Source: Alternaria dauci
Taxonomy: Eukaryota; Ascomycota; Dothideomycetes; Pleosporales; Pleosporaceae
Length of the DNA: 64,000 bases
Assembly: GCF_042100115.1 (NCBI RefSeq)
Contig: NC_091276.1
Coordinates: 744,001 to 808,000 of the forward strand
Direction: 5' to 3'
Within the stretch, counting starts at the first letter, position 1. Every line of letters begins with the position of its first letter. The position numbers and the translations under genes are program-made. A model generated the notes under the pieces. That model was not told the origin of the DNA, searched no databases, and saw nothing but the letters and a program-made list of their open reading frames with translations. This document shows positions 13,406 to 24,671 of this stretch, piece after piece.

Positions 13406-14078
13406 CTAGACCCGAGGCAGCATGTCACCCAGCCATAGAAAAAATGGGGTCGGCCATGCTAAATTTATTAGGACTAGCGCCTAACATATTCTAAATATAT
13501 TTAGAATATATTTAGATATATTTATCTTTATTCTAATATATATCTATTATCTTTTATAAGAATAAAGATATAAAAGATAATACTAGTATTATCTATCTTA
13601 AAATATAAAAAATCTTTATTTTAGATAGAGATATTTAGAAAAAAAGAACTTAAAAAAAAAATTAAGAACATGTTTATATAAGGTGCTACGCTTAGGGAGC
13701 TATTATACAGGTATACTATTATTATATTTAATAGAGAAGAGAACTATAGGCTACCTTATCCTAAAGGTTAATTAGTAGTAGCTTAGATTATCCTTTAGTC
13801 TAAGGTTTTAGGGTTTAGTTTAAGTGTTATTTAGACGTATTAACTATAAACTATATACCCTACGTACGTAACTAAGATACTGTTAAGGAATAAGCTAATT
13901 AGGCTTTAGCCTATTATAGTTTAGAATACGTTAGAAATATATTTAGCCTATTATATAATCTATACTAGGCTATACTAGCATATGTATAGACCTTTTTTAA
14001 GATTAAAATTACCTAATATAGCTAGGTTATGGCTAACCCTATTTTTTCCATGGCTAGGTGACATGCATCCTGGGCTAG
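13406..14078. mobile_element. AT-rich element with terminal inverted repeats
   Basis: The segments 13420-13457 and 14029-14066 are inverted repeats of 38 bp. They match at 33 positions, and all five mismatches are transitions. Weaker matching, with small gaps, extends outward through a CTAG motif to about 13406 and 14078. The interior (about 13480-14030) is extremely AT-rich, full of TTTAGAATATAT-type runs and TA steps, with no coding capacity. This fits a non-autonomous DNA transposon or MITE decayed by C-to-T mutation, possibly RIP. I could not define a target-site duplication or assign a superfamily. Confidence 0.7.
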
Positions 14079-14633
14079 ACCCTGTCATTGCCCCACGGCG
14101 ACATGAGCCCCACCATGAACGCATCCCTACACGCGTATAACAAAACGCCGCCCTTTGGACTCCGCCAGGCAGGTACATAGAGAGCAGACGTATCCCTTTC
14201 ACGAGGCATGTCAGATCGATAGTAAACGCCACATTCCGCTCTCCTCCATCATACGATACTTCCACGCGAACCGTAATCGAGGGCTGTCGACTGCCCCGTG
14301 CGGATGAGCAACGACGGCACGATCGCGCATGGGAAGTTCCCGCCTTGGAGACACTGGGCAAGCTGAACGGAGATGATACGATCAGGTGCTTGGATTGGCT
14401 CACATTCCTCTGAAAAGTCCCGATTCGAAGAACGTTGCTCATGGTCAATGTGCAAGGCCCCTTGTCAAGGACCAAGGATGTACCTTCTCCGCGTAAGCTA
14501 GCCCCTCACCAAGTGAGGCTGTTTGTCAGAGGGCTACCTGGGTAAGACAAGGACAAGTTCTGCTACCCAATTTCATTCATGTTTTGCATTTCACTAATTC
14601 TCCCGCCACCACGTGCGTCGAGTGTTTTCTCAA
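14079..14633. other. Intergenic, upstream of the SDR gene
   Basis: No supportable gene. A CACGTG hexamer at 14610-14615 lies just upstream of the SDR TATA box. A 166-codon minus-strand ORF (13975-14475) runs into the AT-rich element and is probably spurious. Confidence 0.35.
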
Positions 14634-14640
14634 TATAAAA
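14634..14640 (+). promoter_or_regulatory. TATA box of the SDR gene
   Basis: TATAAAA about 95 bp before the ATG at 14736, a usual distance for a fungal core promoter. Inferred from sequence and position. Confidence 0.5.
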
Positions 14641-14735
14641 TACCCGGGTCTCCCCACTTACACCAGAAATTGACAAAGAACACCCTTGATCGACTTGGAC
14701 TCAACGTGTACAACTACACCACCGACTGAACCAAA

Positions 14736-15691
14736 ATGCCTGGTCGCCTTGAAAACAAAATTGCTGTTATAACAGGCGCCTCATCCGGCATAGGCCGCGC
14801 AATAGCCCTAGCCTTTGCCTCAGAAGGCGCCTCACTAGTCTGCTCCGACCTCCGCGAAACCGCCCGCGAAGGGTTTGCTACAGATACCTCTCCCTTGACC
14901 ACAGTCGAAGCCGTCAAGGAGCTCGGTGCTAAAGTCATCTTCGTCAAGTGCGACACCGCCTCGTCGACCGAAGTCGAAGCCCTGATCCAAGCCGCAGTGA
15001 AAGAGTATGGTAGACTCGACATCATGGTAAACAATGCGGGTATTGTTGTGGAAACGACCGAACATGGGTCCAGGCCGATTTGGAATTTCGAGGAAGATGC
15101 TTTCAACAAGACGTGTGATGTGAATGTCAAAGGTGTTTTTTGGGGGACGAAGTATGCGAGCAAGCAGATGGTGGGACAGGAACCAGGGCCTAGTGGTGAC
15201 AGAGGGTGGATCATCAATATGAGTAGTGCCTTAGGCATGAGAGGCATGAGAGGATTCTGTAAGTCGCGTCATTGTTCTTTCCTTGGTTATTTGTGTTTGA
15301 GTTTCGTGTGGTGGGGGAAATCGGACCTAGGATGAGGGTGGTTGCATCAACAACAAGAGAAGAAGCGTAACTAACGATACCGACAGCTGCTTACTCGACA
15401 TCGAAACACGCAGTCCTCGGTCTGACAAAGTCCGCTGCACAAGACTGTGCGCCATACCGCATCCATGTCAACGCTCTTTGTCCTGGGTACACATCTACGG
15501 CCTTCACCGCGGTGCTGTACAAGCCGGAAGCAGCGGAGCGGAAGAAGTATTTAGAGCAGCGACAGCCGTTTGGCGGCGGCGGCCTGGGTACGCCCCAAGA
15601 TGTTGCCAAGGCGGCGTTGTTTCTGGCTAGTGATGATGCCGCGTGGGTTACTGGCACAGGACTATCAGTTGATGGCGGATTTTGCACGTGA
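14736..15691 (+). CDS. Short-chain dehydrogenase/reductase (classical SDR)
   Basis: NAD(P)-dependent oxidoreductase; substrate unknown. Two exons, 14736-15258 and 15387-15691, give 275 residues, the usual classical SDR length. The Rossmann motif TGASSGIG is at residues 13-20, NNAG at 99-102, the catalytic Ser is about residue 164 (MSSALG), and YSTSK places Tyr177 and Lys181. Asp38 after the second strand (CSDLR) suggests NAD(H) preference, which is inference. The C-terminus has the usual ALFLASDDAAWVTGTG followed by VDGG. No signal peptide and no biosynthetic cluster around it, so a general metabolic role is likely. Confidence 0.9.
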
Positions 15692-16429
15692 GAGGGTTGA
15701 AACTGGGTAGCCTTCAAGAGGTCGGCTGTTGGTAAACGAGAAGGGAATTTTGGTGCATTGCGTTGGGAATAAAACTTGACTAAAGGTAACAGTCAGTTAT
15801 ACGGAACATGTCATGTCAAAAATCTATGAAGGAAGTAGTGGGATGTACCTTTAGCATACCACTTAACGGCAACGAGCTTCTTGGTAGCATCAAGGGGTGT
15901 GTACGCGATCCTTGACGAGATCGGGGAAGCAAAGAGATCTAATCACAATACACGTTTACTGTGTGAGCGAGTGTTTGACCTGTTGCATTGTTTCAGGGGG
16001 TTTATACTAATCTCTCTCTGTACTATGCCGTGTCTCTAGGCCGTGCACTATCCAAAGAAAAAACACCGTATATACACCCGCTCAATCTGGCCAATGGAGG
16101 AACCCTAACGTAGGAGAGAAAATCGCCGATGCGGGAAATGCAGGACAAGGAAACCCAAACGCCATAGCTATGCTAGCTTTCAAGAGTAAAAAGACCTAAT
16201 AGAGGGAGTACGAGAACGGAGTCGGCTAGGAAAACGGAGAGAGTGCGAACGTATGGGGTATCGCCGCTGGGGAGACGAGGCCGACATATGCAAGAGGTGG
16301 TCGTGCGCTGTGGTACTAAGGCAAGTGCGGATCAGTCAAGCTGGATGGTTGGAATGTAGTGCGAGGATATGGGTGGCACGATATAAGGGCCGAGGGAATG
16401 TAGGAGAATGTATGGAGGAGTATGAGGTG
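15692..16429. other. Convergent intergenic region
   Basis: Holds the 3' flanks of the SDR gene (plus) and the Srf1-like gene (minus). No gene or repeat recognised. Confidence 0.4.
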
Positions 16430-17795
16430 CTACCTCGCTACACGGTGGATCAACCTGTGCATGTTAGTGAGTAACGATGAGCTGCGAGGCTGTATGAGCT
16501 TACCTCAGAGTACTGATAGCAAAAGTAGCAATCCAGGCAAGCAGCGCGATCAATAGAGTGGCCGTCAGACCCTTCTGTCGGTCACAGATACTCTGTCTAT
16601 ATGGACAAGAATTCACCCGGTCTGATGTGACACATGCCCACTTGTCATCCGTGAGGGCCTGAAAAGCCAGGCTGAGGTTGGCAGACTCGAAGACGATGAA
16701 AGCCAGGTCGAGGAAGATGAGCGACATTTTGGCGTTGTGCGATCGCAGACCCAGAGGCTTCGACGTGTATTCGTCGTAGGTGATGTAGATGGTGTACAGG
16801 ACGGCCACGATGTCGACGAGTATAGCCATCCAGGTAGACGAGTTGTTGGTGCAGCCGTTGTTGTCCGAGTGGCGGTAGATGGAGCATGCGAGGGAGAGGG
16901 CGAGGATGGAGAAGACGAGGATCATGGAGCGGGAGAGGGCGGGGACCATGGGGTGATTCATGACGGTCTTGTGGAAGTGCATCAGGCGGCGCTTTCTCTT
17001 CTCCGAGGTGAAGAGCCAGAAGCCCTTGATGTGGTCGTCGCCGTGGTCCTGGTCGATGGGCTCCCATTTTTGCTCGAGGTCGGGCATGTTCTCCTTGAGC
17101 CAGTCATCGTCGACAATCTGGCCGCGCGAGGATATGGGGCGGTCGAGGTTGGAAGCCTGGGTGAATTGCTTCCACTTGGGGGCGCTGTCGCTGACGGGCG
17201 TCGACAGCGTCACGGGGGCGCCCTCGCGAGCGTGGTCGAACTTGCGACCGGGGACACTGGACTTTGGGGTTGGGCAGAAGTTGTGGTTGGCATGGCGTGC
17301 GCTGGTGGGCGTCCGGGGCAGGAGGAAGCTGGTGGCATCGACATTGTCCTCGTCGTCGGCCGACTGGACCCAGGGCGGCAGTGAGCGGACGGCGCGCTGT
17401 CTCTCCCGGTTGTCCGCGCTCGCGGCGATGCTCCGGTTAGAGGACGCCAGCGTGCGAGGGGTGCTGGAGACGGACTGCGAGTGGCTCTTGCGGACGGGGA
17501 CGCCGTCCTGACTGTCCTTGGAGTTGTCCGACACGGCACTGACTCGAGACTGGGGGCGACGCTGCGAGGTGAAGGAAGAGGCGGTAGGCGGCGGAATGGG
17601 CGAGGGAAGCAGGCGGTGGGCGGCGGCGGTGGCGGTAGTGGTCGTGGTCGAGGTCAGTGTCGAGGCCTGTGATATCTGGCTGCTCCGCTGGGCAGCTGCG
17701 TCGGGGCGGAGGTGGTTGGTGCCAACAGTCGTGCCAGCTGTGCCAGTGCCATTGCTGCTACTGCCATCGGGGTCGACCATGGGCTTGCTGGTCAT
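16430..17795 (-). CDS. Srf1-like regulator of phospholipase D, four-span membrane protein
   Basis: Minus-strand exons 17795-16504 and 16454-16430; 1317 nt, 438 residues. The first two thirds are Ser/Thr/Pro-rich and probably disordered, with the conserved phrases RSLPPWVQSADDED, FDHAREGAPV and IVDDDWLKENMPDLEQKWEP. Four hydrophobic segments follow: SRSMILVFSILALSLACSIY, MAILVDIVAVLYTIYITYDE, the MSLIFLDLAFIVFESANLSL region, and the LTATLLIALLAWIATFAIST region. This matches fungal proteins annotated as Srf1, which in yeast regulates phospholipase D (Spo14). An in-frame Met at 17870 would add 25 residues; I prefer 17795 because the extension is not conserved-looking. The tiny last exon encodes LIHRVAR plus part of the preceding Arg. 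Confidence 0.75.
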
Positions 17796-18472
17796 TCTTG
17801 TCGGGAGATGTGAGGGGGTGTCCTCGTCGCACCAAGCACCAGCGGGTCCCTGGACCAAAACACCAAGCACCAGCCTGGGTGTCGCGCCTGGCTGAGCGAG
17901 CTTCGAGGGCTTGGCAGTGAATCAGCGCGCTGGGGGCAGGGGACAGGATTACGTGGGAGCAAAGTAGGCAACGCGCGACGACACCATGTCGGGGCTAGGG
18001 CGTGTGTGGGAGGGCAACAGTGCGGGATAAACAGGACTGGAAGCAGCAGTAGCAGGTGTTAGAGTTTGGTGGTACGGCTGGGGGTCGTGGTGGAGCGCCG
18101 TGGCCCGTGAGCAGGCGATGCGTATTTGGGGCAGATTGGGGAGATTGCACATTGTTCGCGACTGACGACTGACGATGCAGGCAAACAGGGATTGCGCGCT
18201 GGCAAGCTTCTCTTGGCCCAGAGTGAGGTCATGGGTCCGCATTCCCTAGCCTGCTCGTGCAATTCGACAACACAACACAACACTGCACAGCCACTGCTAG
18301 ACAGTCGAGCACCGCCTGCCACTCCAGCTGCACTGCCTTGGTACGCCACAGTCTCGACCGCGTCATGTTCGACACGCTCCAAGTGCGCCTTTGTTAAATA
18401 CCTGCGCCATTGCGCGCTTACCTAACCCCCCCTCCAAGACAACTCTGCCAGCCCGACCCCGCCAACCCCACG
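17796..18472. other. Divergent promoter region
   Basis: Separates the Srf1-like gene (minus) from the mitochondrial gene (plus). No TATA box is obvious and no gene is supportable. Confidence 0.4.
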
Positions 18473-19462
18473 ATGCGTCTTTTCCTGCTGCCCATATCCA
18501 CGCGCCGCTCCCTCATTTACTGCGAGAAGCTGCACGAAAAGGCCCCCAAGGACCGCTCCTACTATGACAAGCTCACCATCAAGGCCAATGAGACATGGGT
18601 CGCCTGGGAAAAAGACGACAAGGCCATCTGGGACTGGAAGAAGAAGGTGACCTTCTACGGCAACGAGGCATTGAAGCGCATTCCCTACGAAGAATGGGGC
18701 CTCAAGACAATTCCCGCCCTCTCGGCCAAGCGCAAGCAAGACATATTGGACGGAAAGGCAAAATATGAGGTCCTGTTTCCGGGAAAGTACCTGCCGCAGG
18801 AGAGGGTTCCTGGCCTGCTGCAAAAGTTGGCCAAAGAGAGGCAGAGCATGCACCGCAGCAAGCTGATGTGGAGCGTCATCATTATGCCCTTCACTGCGCC
18901 CTTCATGCTCGTACCCGTCGTTCCCAACCTGCCTTTCTTCTACGTCCTCTACCGGGCTTGGAGCCATTGGAAAGCGCTCGGCGGCTCCAAGCACCTCGAG
19001 TTCCTCCTCAAGCACAACCTCCCCAAGCCCGCCCCATCGCCCATACTCGACCAAGTCTATACTGCCGGACTCATGTACCCCACCCGCGCACTCTCTCGCG
19101 CCGCTCCTAATCCGACTGAGCAACAAGCGCAGCAAGTCGCAAACGTAGTGCACCAGCAGACCAACAACGAAACAAAAGACGTCATGGTTCTCCAACGGTG
19201 GAACGGAAAGCTCATCGCTGAGCAATTCAACCTGCCCGACATGGAGGTCGAGATTGAGCGCGCCGTCTGGCAGGTGGAACAGGCAATCAAGTCAAAAGAG
19301 GAGCTAGAACAAGAAAAGCTCGAGCAGGAGAAGGCGGTCGGGCACAACGGCATGAGGGCAAAAGACGCACTACCCGAACACATTCTAGAGACCATACACG
19401 AAAAGGCCGAACATGTCGCCGACGAGGCCAAGGACAAGGCCAAGGAAGCGAACACGTCATGA
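18473..19462 (+). CDS. Mitochondrial K+/H+ exchange-related protein
   Basis: Intronless, 329 residues from the Met of MRLFLLPISTRRSLIYCEKL, which is the characteristic N-terminal block of the fungal Mit_KHE1 family (yeast YDL183C). These inner-membrane proteins are thought to help form an active K+/H+ exchanger that controls matrix volume. An in-frame Met at 18410 would add 21 residues, but the family begins at the chosen Met. The hydrophobic stretch WSVIIMPFTAPFMLVPVVP with PFFYVLYRAW is the membrane segment (about 145-175). The last 80 residues are a charged, Glu/Lys-rich coiled coil. Confidence 0.8.
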   Translation: MRLFLLPISTRRSLIYCEKLHEKAPKDRSYYDKLTIKANETWVAWEKDDKAIWDWKKKVTFYGNEALKRIPYEEWGLKTIPALSAKRKQDILDGKAKYEVLFPGKYLPQERVPGLLQKLAKERQSMHRSKLMWSVIIMPFTAPFMLVPVVPNLPFFYVLYRAWSHWKALGGSKHLEFLLKHNLPKPAPSPILDQVYTAGLMYPTRALSRAAPNPTEQQAQQVANVVHQQTNNETKDVMVLQRWNGKLIAEQFNLPDMEVEIERAVWQVEQAIKSKEELEQEKLEQEKAVGHNGMRAKDALPEHILETIHEKAEHVADEAKDKAKEANTS

Positions 19463-19654
19463 TTCCCTTTTATGCGCTGATGATGTACGATATCACGGGT
19501 CATTTAAAATCTGTAAACATAGCATGGGCGTTGGGAGGCTATGTTTGTACTATACCACTAGAAGAGTCTTCGCATTTGTACGATTGGATGCATTTACCAC
19601 ATGATATATGCAAATGAGAATACGGTCCATCTCATTACATGTCCTCCAACACGC

Positions 19655-20239
19655 TCACAACTCGCTCTTGTCCCCCCGACAGAATTTCTCAAGCTTCTCC
19701 TTGCTCCAAGTTACCGGCCCGTCATTCCCATACAAAGGATCTTTTTCCAACCACTCCACGTTCCCCACCGCCTCCGCCTTCTTCTTTTCTCCTGGCTTCC
19801 CATAGCACATGTCCCAACTACATCCTTTCGGATAACTGCCAACCATCTGAAAACCACCATCAACGTCTTCGATCAATCTGTGCCCAACACCCGCAGGCAC
19901 AACGATTACGTCTCCGGCTTTGACTTCCGTTTCCACTTTCCCAGGATTGGATTCCCCACCGAACAATAGTCTTGCACGGCCGTTGAACACACAGAGTACT
20001 TCATGTGTAGTGCTATGGTAGTGCGTCGTGGTGTACATGGTGTAACGCCATTGTGGAGAAAGGTTGTTGGTGGGGAGGTGCGACTCTAGTGCGGAGGCGG
20101 AGGTTGAGGGAGGGAAAGCAGAGTGGTAGATGAAGAGGGGGCGATTATGTGGTGTTGTGTTGGGTATGTGAGCGTGTGTGGGGATGTAGTGGGTGCTTAG
20201 GCGGAGGGAGGAGAGGGGGGTCAGATTCAAAGACGGCAT
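19655..20239 (-). CDS. Cupin-fold protein, YjlB-like
   Basis: Single exon; 194 residues from the Met in MPSLNLTP. Upstream in-frame Met codons up to 20530 add sequence of unlikely composition. One cupin domain is visible: motif 1 is HYHSTTHEVLCVFNGRARL (about 99-117) and motif 2 is GDVIVVPAGVGH. The two His of motif 1, its Glu and the last His of motif 2 are the expected metal ligands. This arrangement is seen in bacterial YjlB-type cupins. Substrate is unknown. It converges with the mitochondrial gene, leaving under 200 bp between stop codons. Confidence 0.75.
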   Translation of the reverse strand: MPSLNLTPLSSLRLSTHYIPTHAHIPNTTPHNRPLFIYHSAFPPSTSASALESHLPTNNLSPQWRYTMYTTTHYHSTTHEVLCVFNGRARLLFGGESNPGKVETEVKAGDVIVVPAGVGHRLIEDVDGGFQMVGSYPKGCSWDMCYGKPGEKKKAEAVGNVEWLEKDPLYGNDGPVTWSKEKLEKFCRGDKSEL

Positions 20240-21329
20240 TCTGAAAGATGTACAAGTGATGAGAGTAGTGCTTGAAGTTAGGGTTTGATACGGAGTGTGT
20301 TGGTGGAGAAGGAAATCGCAAGCCCAAATCTGGACATGGCATAGCAGATGATGATCCTGCAAAGACGTCATCGGTCTGGAAGCCTGGACAAAGGTATAAG
20401 AAACCCCGTTGAATGCTGCTGTAGATGAGATGGTTTTCCATGCCAAGTGCATGCATACAACTCTGTGTCGTTGGAGCCCGAGCTTCGTCGTATGGAGCAT
20501 GTATACCGACTGACTAGGTTTTATCAGCATTCGCCACCCGCAGTGAAACGTCCCATCAGACTGAACGACCAGCTCCGAAGAAAGCCAACGGTAATATCCA
20601 ATTTTTGACTATTCAATGTCCTCTACTATTCTCAAAGGTAATGGGATTAGGCCTCCAAGGTTCTATTGGGTCGGTACCGTGACAGAACGGTAATGAGCTG
20701 TACTGCAGTAGTGCACCATGCGCCCGACTGGACACGTAGGTAATGAGTCGGTCTCTGAGCTACCATTAACAACATGCTGTTAATGCGTGGGCGAGAAAGA
20801 ACGCGGCGAACAAGCACGAAAAACTCATTCCGAGCTGACAAAGATGCCGGTGACTTCGCGATATGTCGCGGCTAGTGCCAGGCAGCGTGGACCAGATCCT
20901 TGTAGATGCCAAGACCTAAGCTCGGTGCTGCCTGAACAGTATGAACCAACATCGACGTGACTACATATCAGTACGCCGCCGCCTCTTTGTCCAGGCACCT
21001 TCACTTTGCTCTTCTCCCTCTGCATTGTGCTTCGCGTAATTCCGAGGCGCCCATACCAGATTTTGCGGGAACCTACCGCTCGGTACCTCATAAGCATCCC
21101 CGCCCGCTCCATAGTTAAACTCCCCTCCACCCACCGCGCTCTCCACCACAACTACCTTCTACACACCAGTAGCAGTCCCTCCGCCCAAGACATCAACTGC
21201 AGTAGCGCTCAAAGCAGCCGATAAACAAATCCGACTGTCTGCGATACAGCGGCTCCGACAATAAAGTTCCTCACGCGCAAGAAGTCGCCTCCGAAAAGTG
21301 CCCCAGAGCACGCGACGACACACTCCACG
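20240..21329. other. Divergent promoter region, cupin and cullin-1
   Basis: About 1.1 kb with no supportable gene. The 100 bp before the cullin ATG are pyrimidine- and CA-rich, like a fungal leader. Confidence 0.4.
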
Positions 21330-23933
21330 ATGGCTTCTGGTATGCCACCCGTCCCGGCTAAGGACGATGTAAACGCTACGTAAGTCTCTCTTCTTCCCCC
21401 CAACGTGTCCTCCTGTCCAGTGCTGCGAGCTGCGGAGACGCTGGTATGCTCCAGTGACGTCGCCAAAGGCTGGTGTCTAGTCCGCCGCGATCGGACGCCA
21501 GCTCTGCCTCGCCATGGTGAGCGCAGGCGTGGTTTATCGTCATGGGATGTGCCACCACGAAGCGACCCCACCCCACACGTTGTCATGGAGCTTGACCAAA
21601 TGCTGACAGCTCACAGATGGAAATACCTCGAAGCCGGTGTCGACAAGATTATGACCAACTTGCGCGAGGGTGTCGACATGAAGACATACATGGGCCTCTA
21701 CACCGCTATCCACAACTTCTGTACCGCCCAAAAAGCCGTCGCCGGCTCGTCGTTCCACGCCGCCAATAACCGTGGAGGTGCCCACCTTCTCGGAGAGGAC
21801 CTCTACCAGCACTTGATCGAATACCTAAAGGCACATCTCGCCGAAGTGCAGGCAGCTTCACGGCAACATGTTGACGAAGCGCTGCTCCACTTCTACATCA
21901 AGGAGTGGAACCGCTACACAACAGCGGGCCAGTACAACAACCATCTGTTCCGGTACCTGAACCGCCACTGGGTCAAGCGCGAGATGGACGAGGGCAAGAA
22001 GCACATCTACGACATCTATACACTTCACTTGGTGCGCTGGAAGGAGGACATGTTCACGGGCAGCCAGGAGAGCGTCATGCGCTCAGTACTCAAGTTGGTC
22101 GAGAAGCAGCGAAACGGCGAGACCATAGAACAATCCCAAATCAAGTCGGTCGTCGACTCCTTCGTATCCCTGGGTCTGGATGAGGCCGACAGCTCCAAGT
22201 CGACGCTGGATGTTTACAAGGAATACTTCGAGAAGCCCTTCTTGGAGGCTACCGCGCAGTACTACGACAACGAGTCCAAGCAATTTTTGGCGGAGAACAG
22301 TGTGGTCGAATACATGAAAAAGGCAGAGATCCGTCTGGAAGAGGAGAAGGAGCGTGTGCCGCTATACTTGCTCAGCGAGATCATGTCACCTCTGATGCGG
22401 ACATGCGAACAGTCGCTCATCACCAGCCACTCGCAAGCTCTTCGCGAGGAGTTCCAGATCCTTCTCGATCACGACAAGGAGGAGGACCTGGGCCGCATGT
22501 ACAAGCTGCTCGCTCGTATTCCTGAAGGTCTTGATCCTCTGCGCCTTCGGTTCGAGAACCACGTCCGTAAGGCGGGTCTGGCTGCAGTCGACAAGATTGC
22601 GCAAGATGGAGACAACTTGGAGCCGAAGGTCTACGTCGAAGCCCTCCTCGAGGTCCATACCCAGTACCAGGCGCTCGTCAACAAGGCTTTCAACGGAGAA
22701 TCAGAGTTCGTTCGCTCGTTGGATAACGCCTGCCGAGAGTTCGTTAACAGAAACAAGATCTGCAAGTCTGGGTCCAACAAGTCGCCTGAGCTTCTTGCAA
22801 AGTATACCGATAGTCTGCTGAAGCGCTCCAACGCTAAGATGAGCGAAGAAGACGATATGGAGAAGCTTCTGACGCAAATCATGACCATCTTCAAGTACAT
22901 CGAAGACAAGGACGTATTCCAGAAGTTCTACTCACGTATGTTGGCCAAGCGTCTAGTTCAGACCACTTCCGCATCCGACGACGCCGAGACGAGCATGATT
23001 TCGAAGCTGAAGGAGGCCTGTGGTTTCGAATACACCAACAAGCTCCAGCGCATGTTCCAGGACATGCAGATCTCCAAGGACCTCAACACCGCCTTCAAGG
23101 AATGGCAGTCAAATAACTTGGATGATTCAGACCTCAAGACCAGCGTCGATGCCTCATACCACATTCTCGGTACTGGTTTCTGGCCTTTGAACCCGCCCAC
23201 CACACCGTTCACCCCACCACAACTCATCGTCCAGACTTACGACCGCTTTGCCCGCTTTTACAACCACAAGCATCAAGGTCGCAAGCTTACCTGGTTATGG
23301 CAATTGTGCAAGGGCGAGGTCAAGGCCAACTACTGCAAGGTCGCGAACCTGAAGACTTCTCCAACCTTCCAGGTCTCGACCTACCAGATGGCCATCATGT
23401 TGCTGTTCAACGACAGCGACATTGTCTCTTACGATGACATTGCAGAGTCCACCAAGTTGAACAAGGAGACTCTTGACCCTAGCTTGGGTGTCTTCATCAA
23501 GGCCAAGGTTCTCCTCGCTCAACCTGAGGGTGCCAAGGCGGAGTCTGGTACTTCCTACAAGCTCAACACCGGCTTCAAGACCAAAAAGATGAAGATGAAC
23601 CTGAATATCGGTATCAAGTCTGAGCAGAAGGCAGAGGCGGAGGATACGCACAAGACGATTGAAGAGGACCGCAAGCTACTCATTCAGGTATGTACCCACC
23701 GCTTCCATTTTTCTTTGATCAACAGCATGCTAACATTTTTACAGTCGGCTATTGTGCGTATTATGAAGTCCCGCAAAAAGATGAAGCACCAGCAGCTGGT
23801 GTCCGAGACTATTCAGCAGATTAAGAACCGCTTCATGCCCCGTGTTCCTGACATCAAGAAGTGCATAGACATTCTGCTCGAGAAGGAGTACTTGGAGCGT
23901 CTAGAGGCAGACGAGCTCGGCTATTTGGCATAA
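21330..23933 (+). CDS. culA: Cullin-1, SCF ubiquitin ligase scaffold
   Basis: Scaffold that links Skp1/F-box substrate receptors to the Rbx1-E2 catalytic end. Exons: 21330-21379, 21617-23687, 23745-23933; 2310 nt, 769 residues, full length. The start encodes [13 protein letters not shown]; the first intron restores [10 protein letters not shown], the usual cullin-1 beginning. The long helical cullin repeats, the cullin-homology domain ([17 protein letters not shown]) and the C-terminal winged helix are intact. The neddylation site is in [10 protein letters not shown] at Lys715. The C-terminus [14 protein letters not shown] is invariant in the family. The second-exon frame stays open upstream of the splice acceptor to 21405, but that segment is intron. 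Confidence 0.97.
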
Positions 23934-24671
23934 GTGGTTGGTACGTAGCTTGCGATCCAAGGGTTATCACCTAAGGGAGGCATTTTGAGTGATGAGTAAC
24001 GGGTTCCATTTCACGGGTCAGGCTTTCTTCATCGTCGTCATCACCATCGTCGTCTTTTTCGATGTATCATTCGGGCGTTTCATTCATGGCAGCGGAGTTA
24101 GGTCACCGTGAGGGAAAGGCGTGTGGGATGGGGCTTTCATGAAGTACTTGTTAAACGCCCAACAGACAGCGCGTTTGGTATCCCTTTCTTGAATGATAGA
24201 CGGGTGTAAAATCCGGAGACGGCTCACAAAAGAAGACACGGTTTTCGCGCATCACATCGTCTGCACTTGCTCAGTGATGTATGTATCACGCTGTCGCACT
24301 ATGCAGAACTCTATTCCGATGCGGTAAAGTGGGTCGTCCATTCAGGGCTTATCTAGCGTGATCCACAGATCCACCCAAACTCAGCTTTCTGCCTTGCGTT
24401 CGCATTCCTCAACTCAATTACCCGGGATACAGCGTCCCAACTCGCAGAAATGCCGCCCGCTTTGTGAATCCTCAACTCTTGACACGCTAAATTGCGAACA
24501 AGTCTCAGTACAGTCAAACATTCCAGAACCCCAGCATATGAACAACGCGGATGTGCCAGTGATTGTCGCCAGCGACAACGTGGACACAAGAGACATGGAA
24601 AGCGCATTAAAGTCATTACAGAGAAAGAGAAAGAGAAAGGGAACTGAAAGGGACATCGTTCACAAGGCAAC
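23934..24671. other. Convergent intergenic region
   Basis: 3' flanks of cullin-1 and the proline-rich gene. Two mid-sized ORFs on opposite strands (24358-24681 and 24353-24730) overlap each other and are not supported. Confidence 0.35.

Noticed and set aside
13975..14475. 166-codon ORF on the minus strand
   Set aside because: It extends into the AT-rich TIR element and has no homology I recognise.
16737..17384. 215-codon ORF antisense to the Srf1-like gene
   Set aside because: Shadow of GC-rich coding sequence; the minus-strand frame shows membrane spans and conserved blocks.
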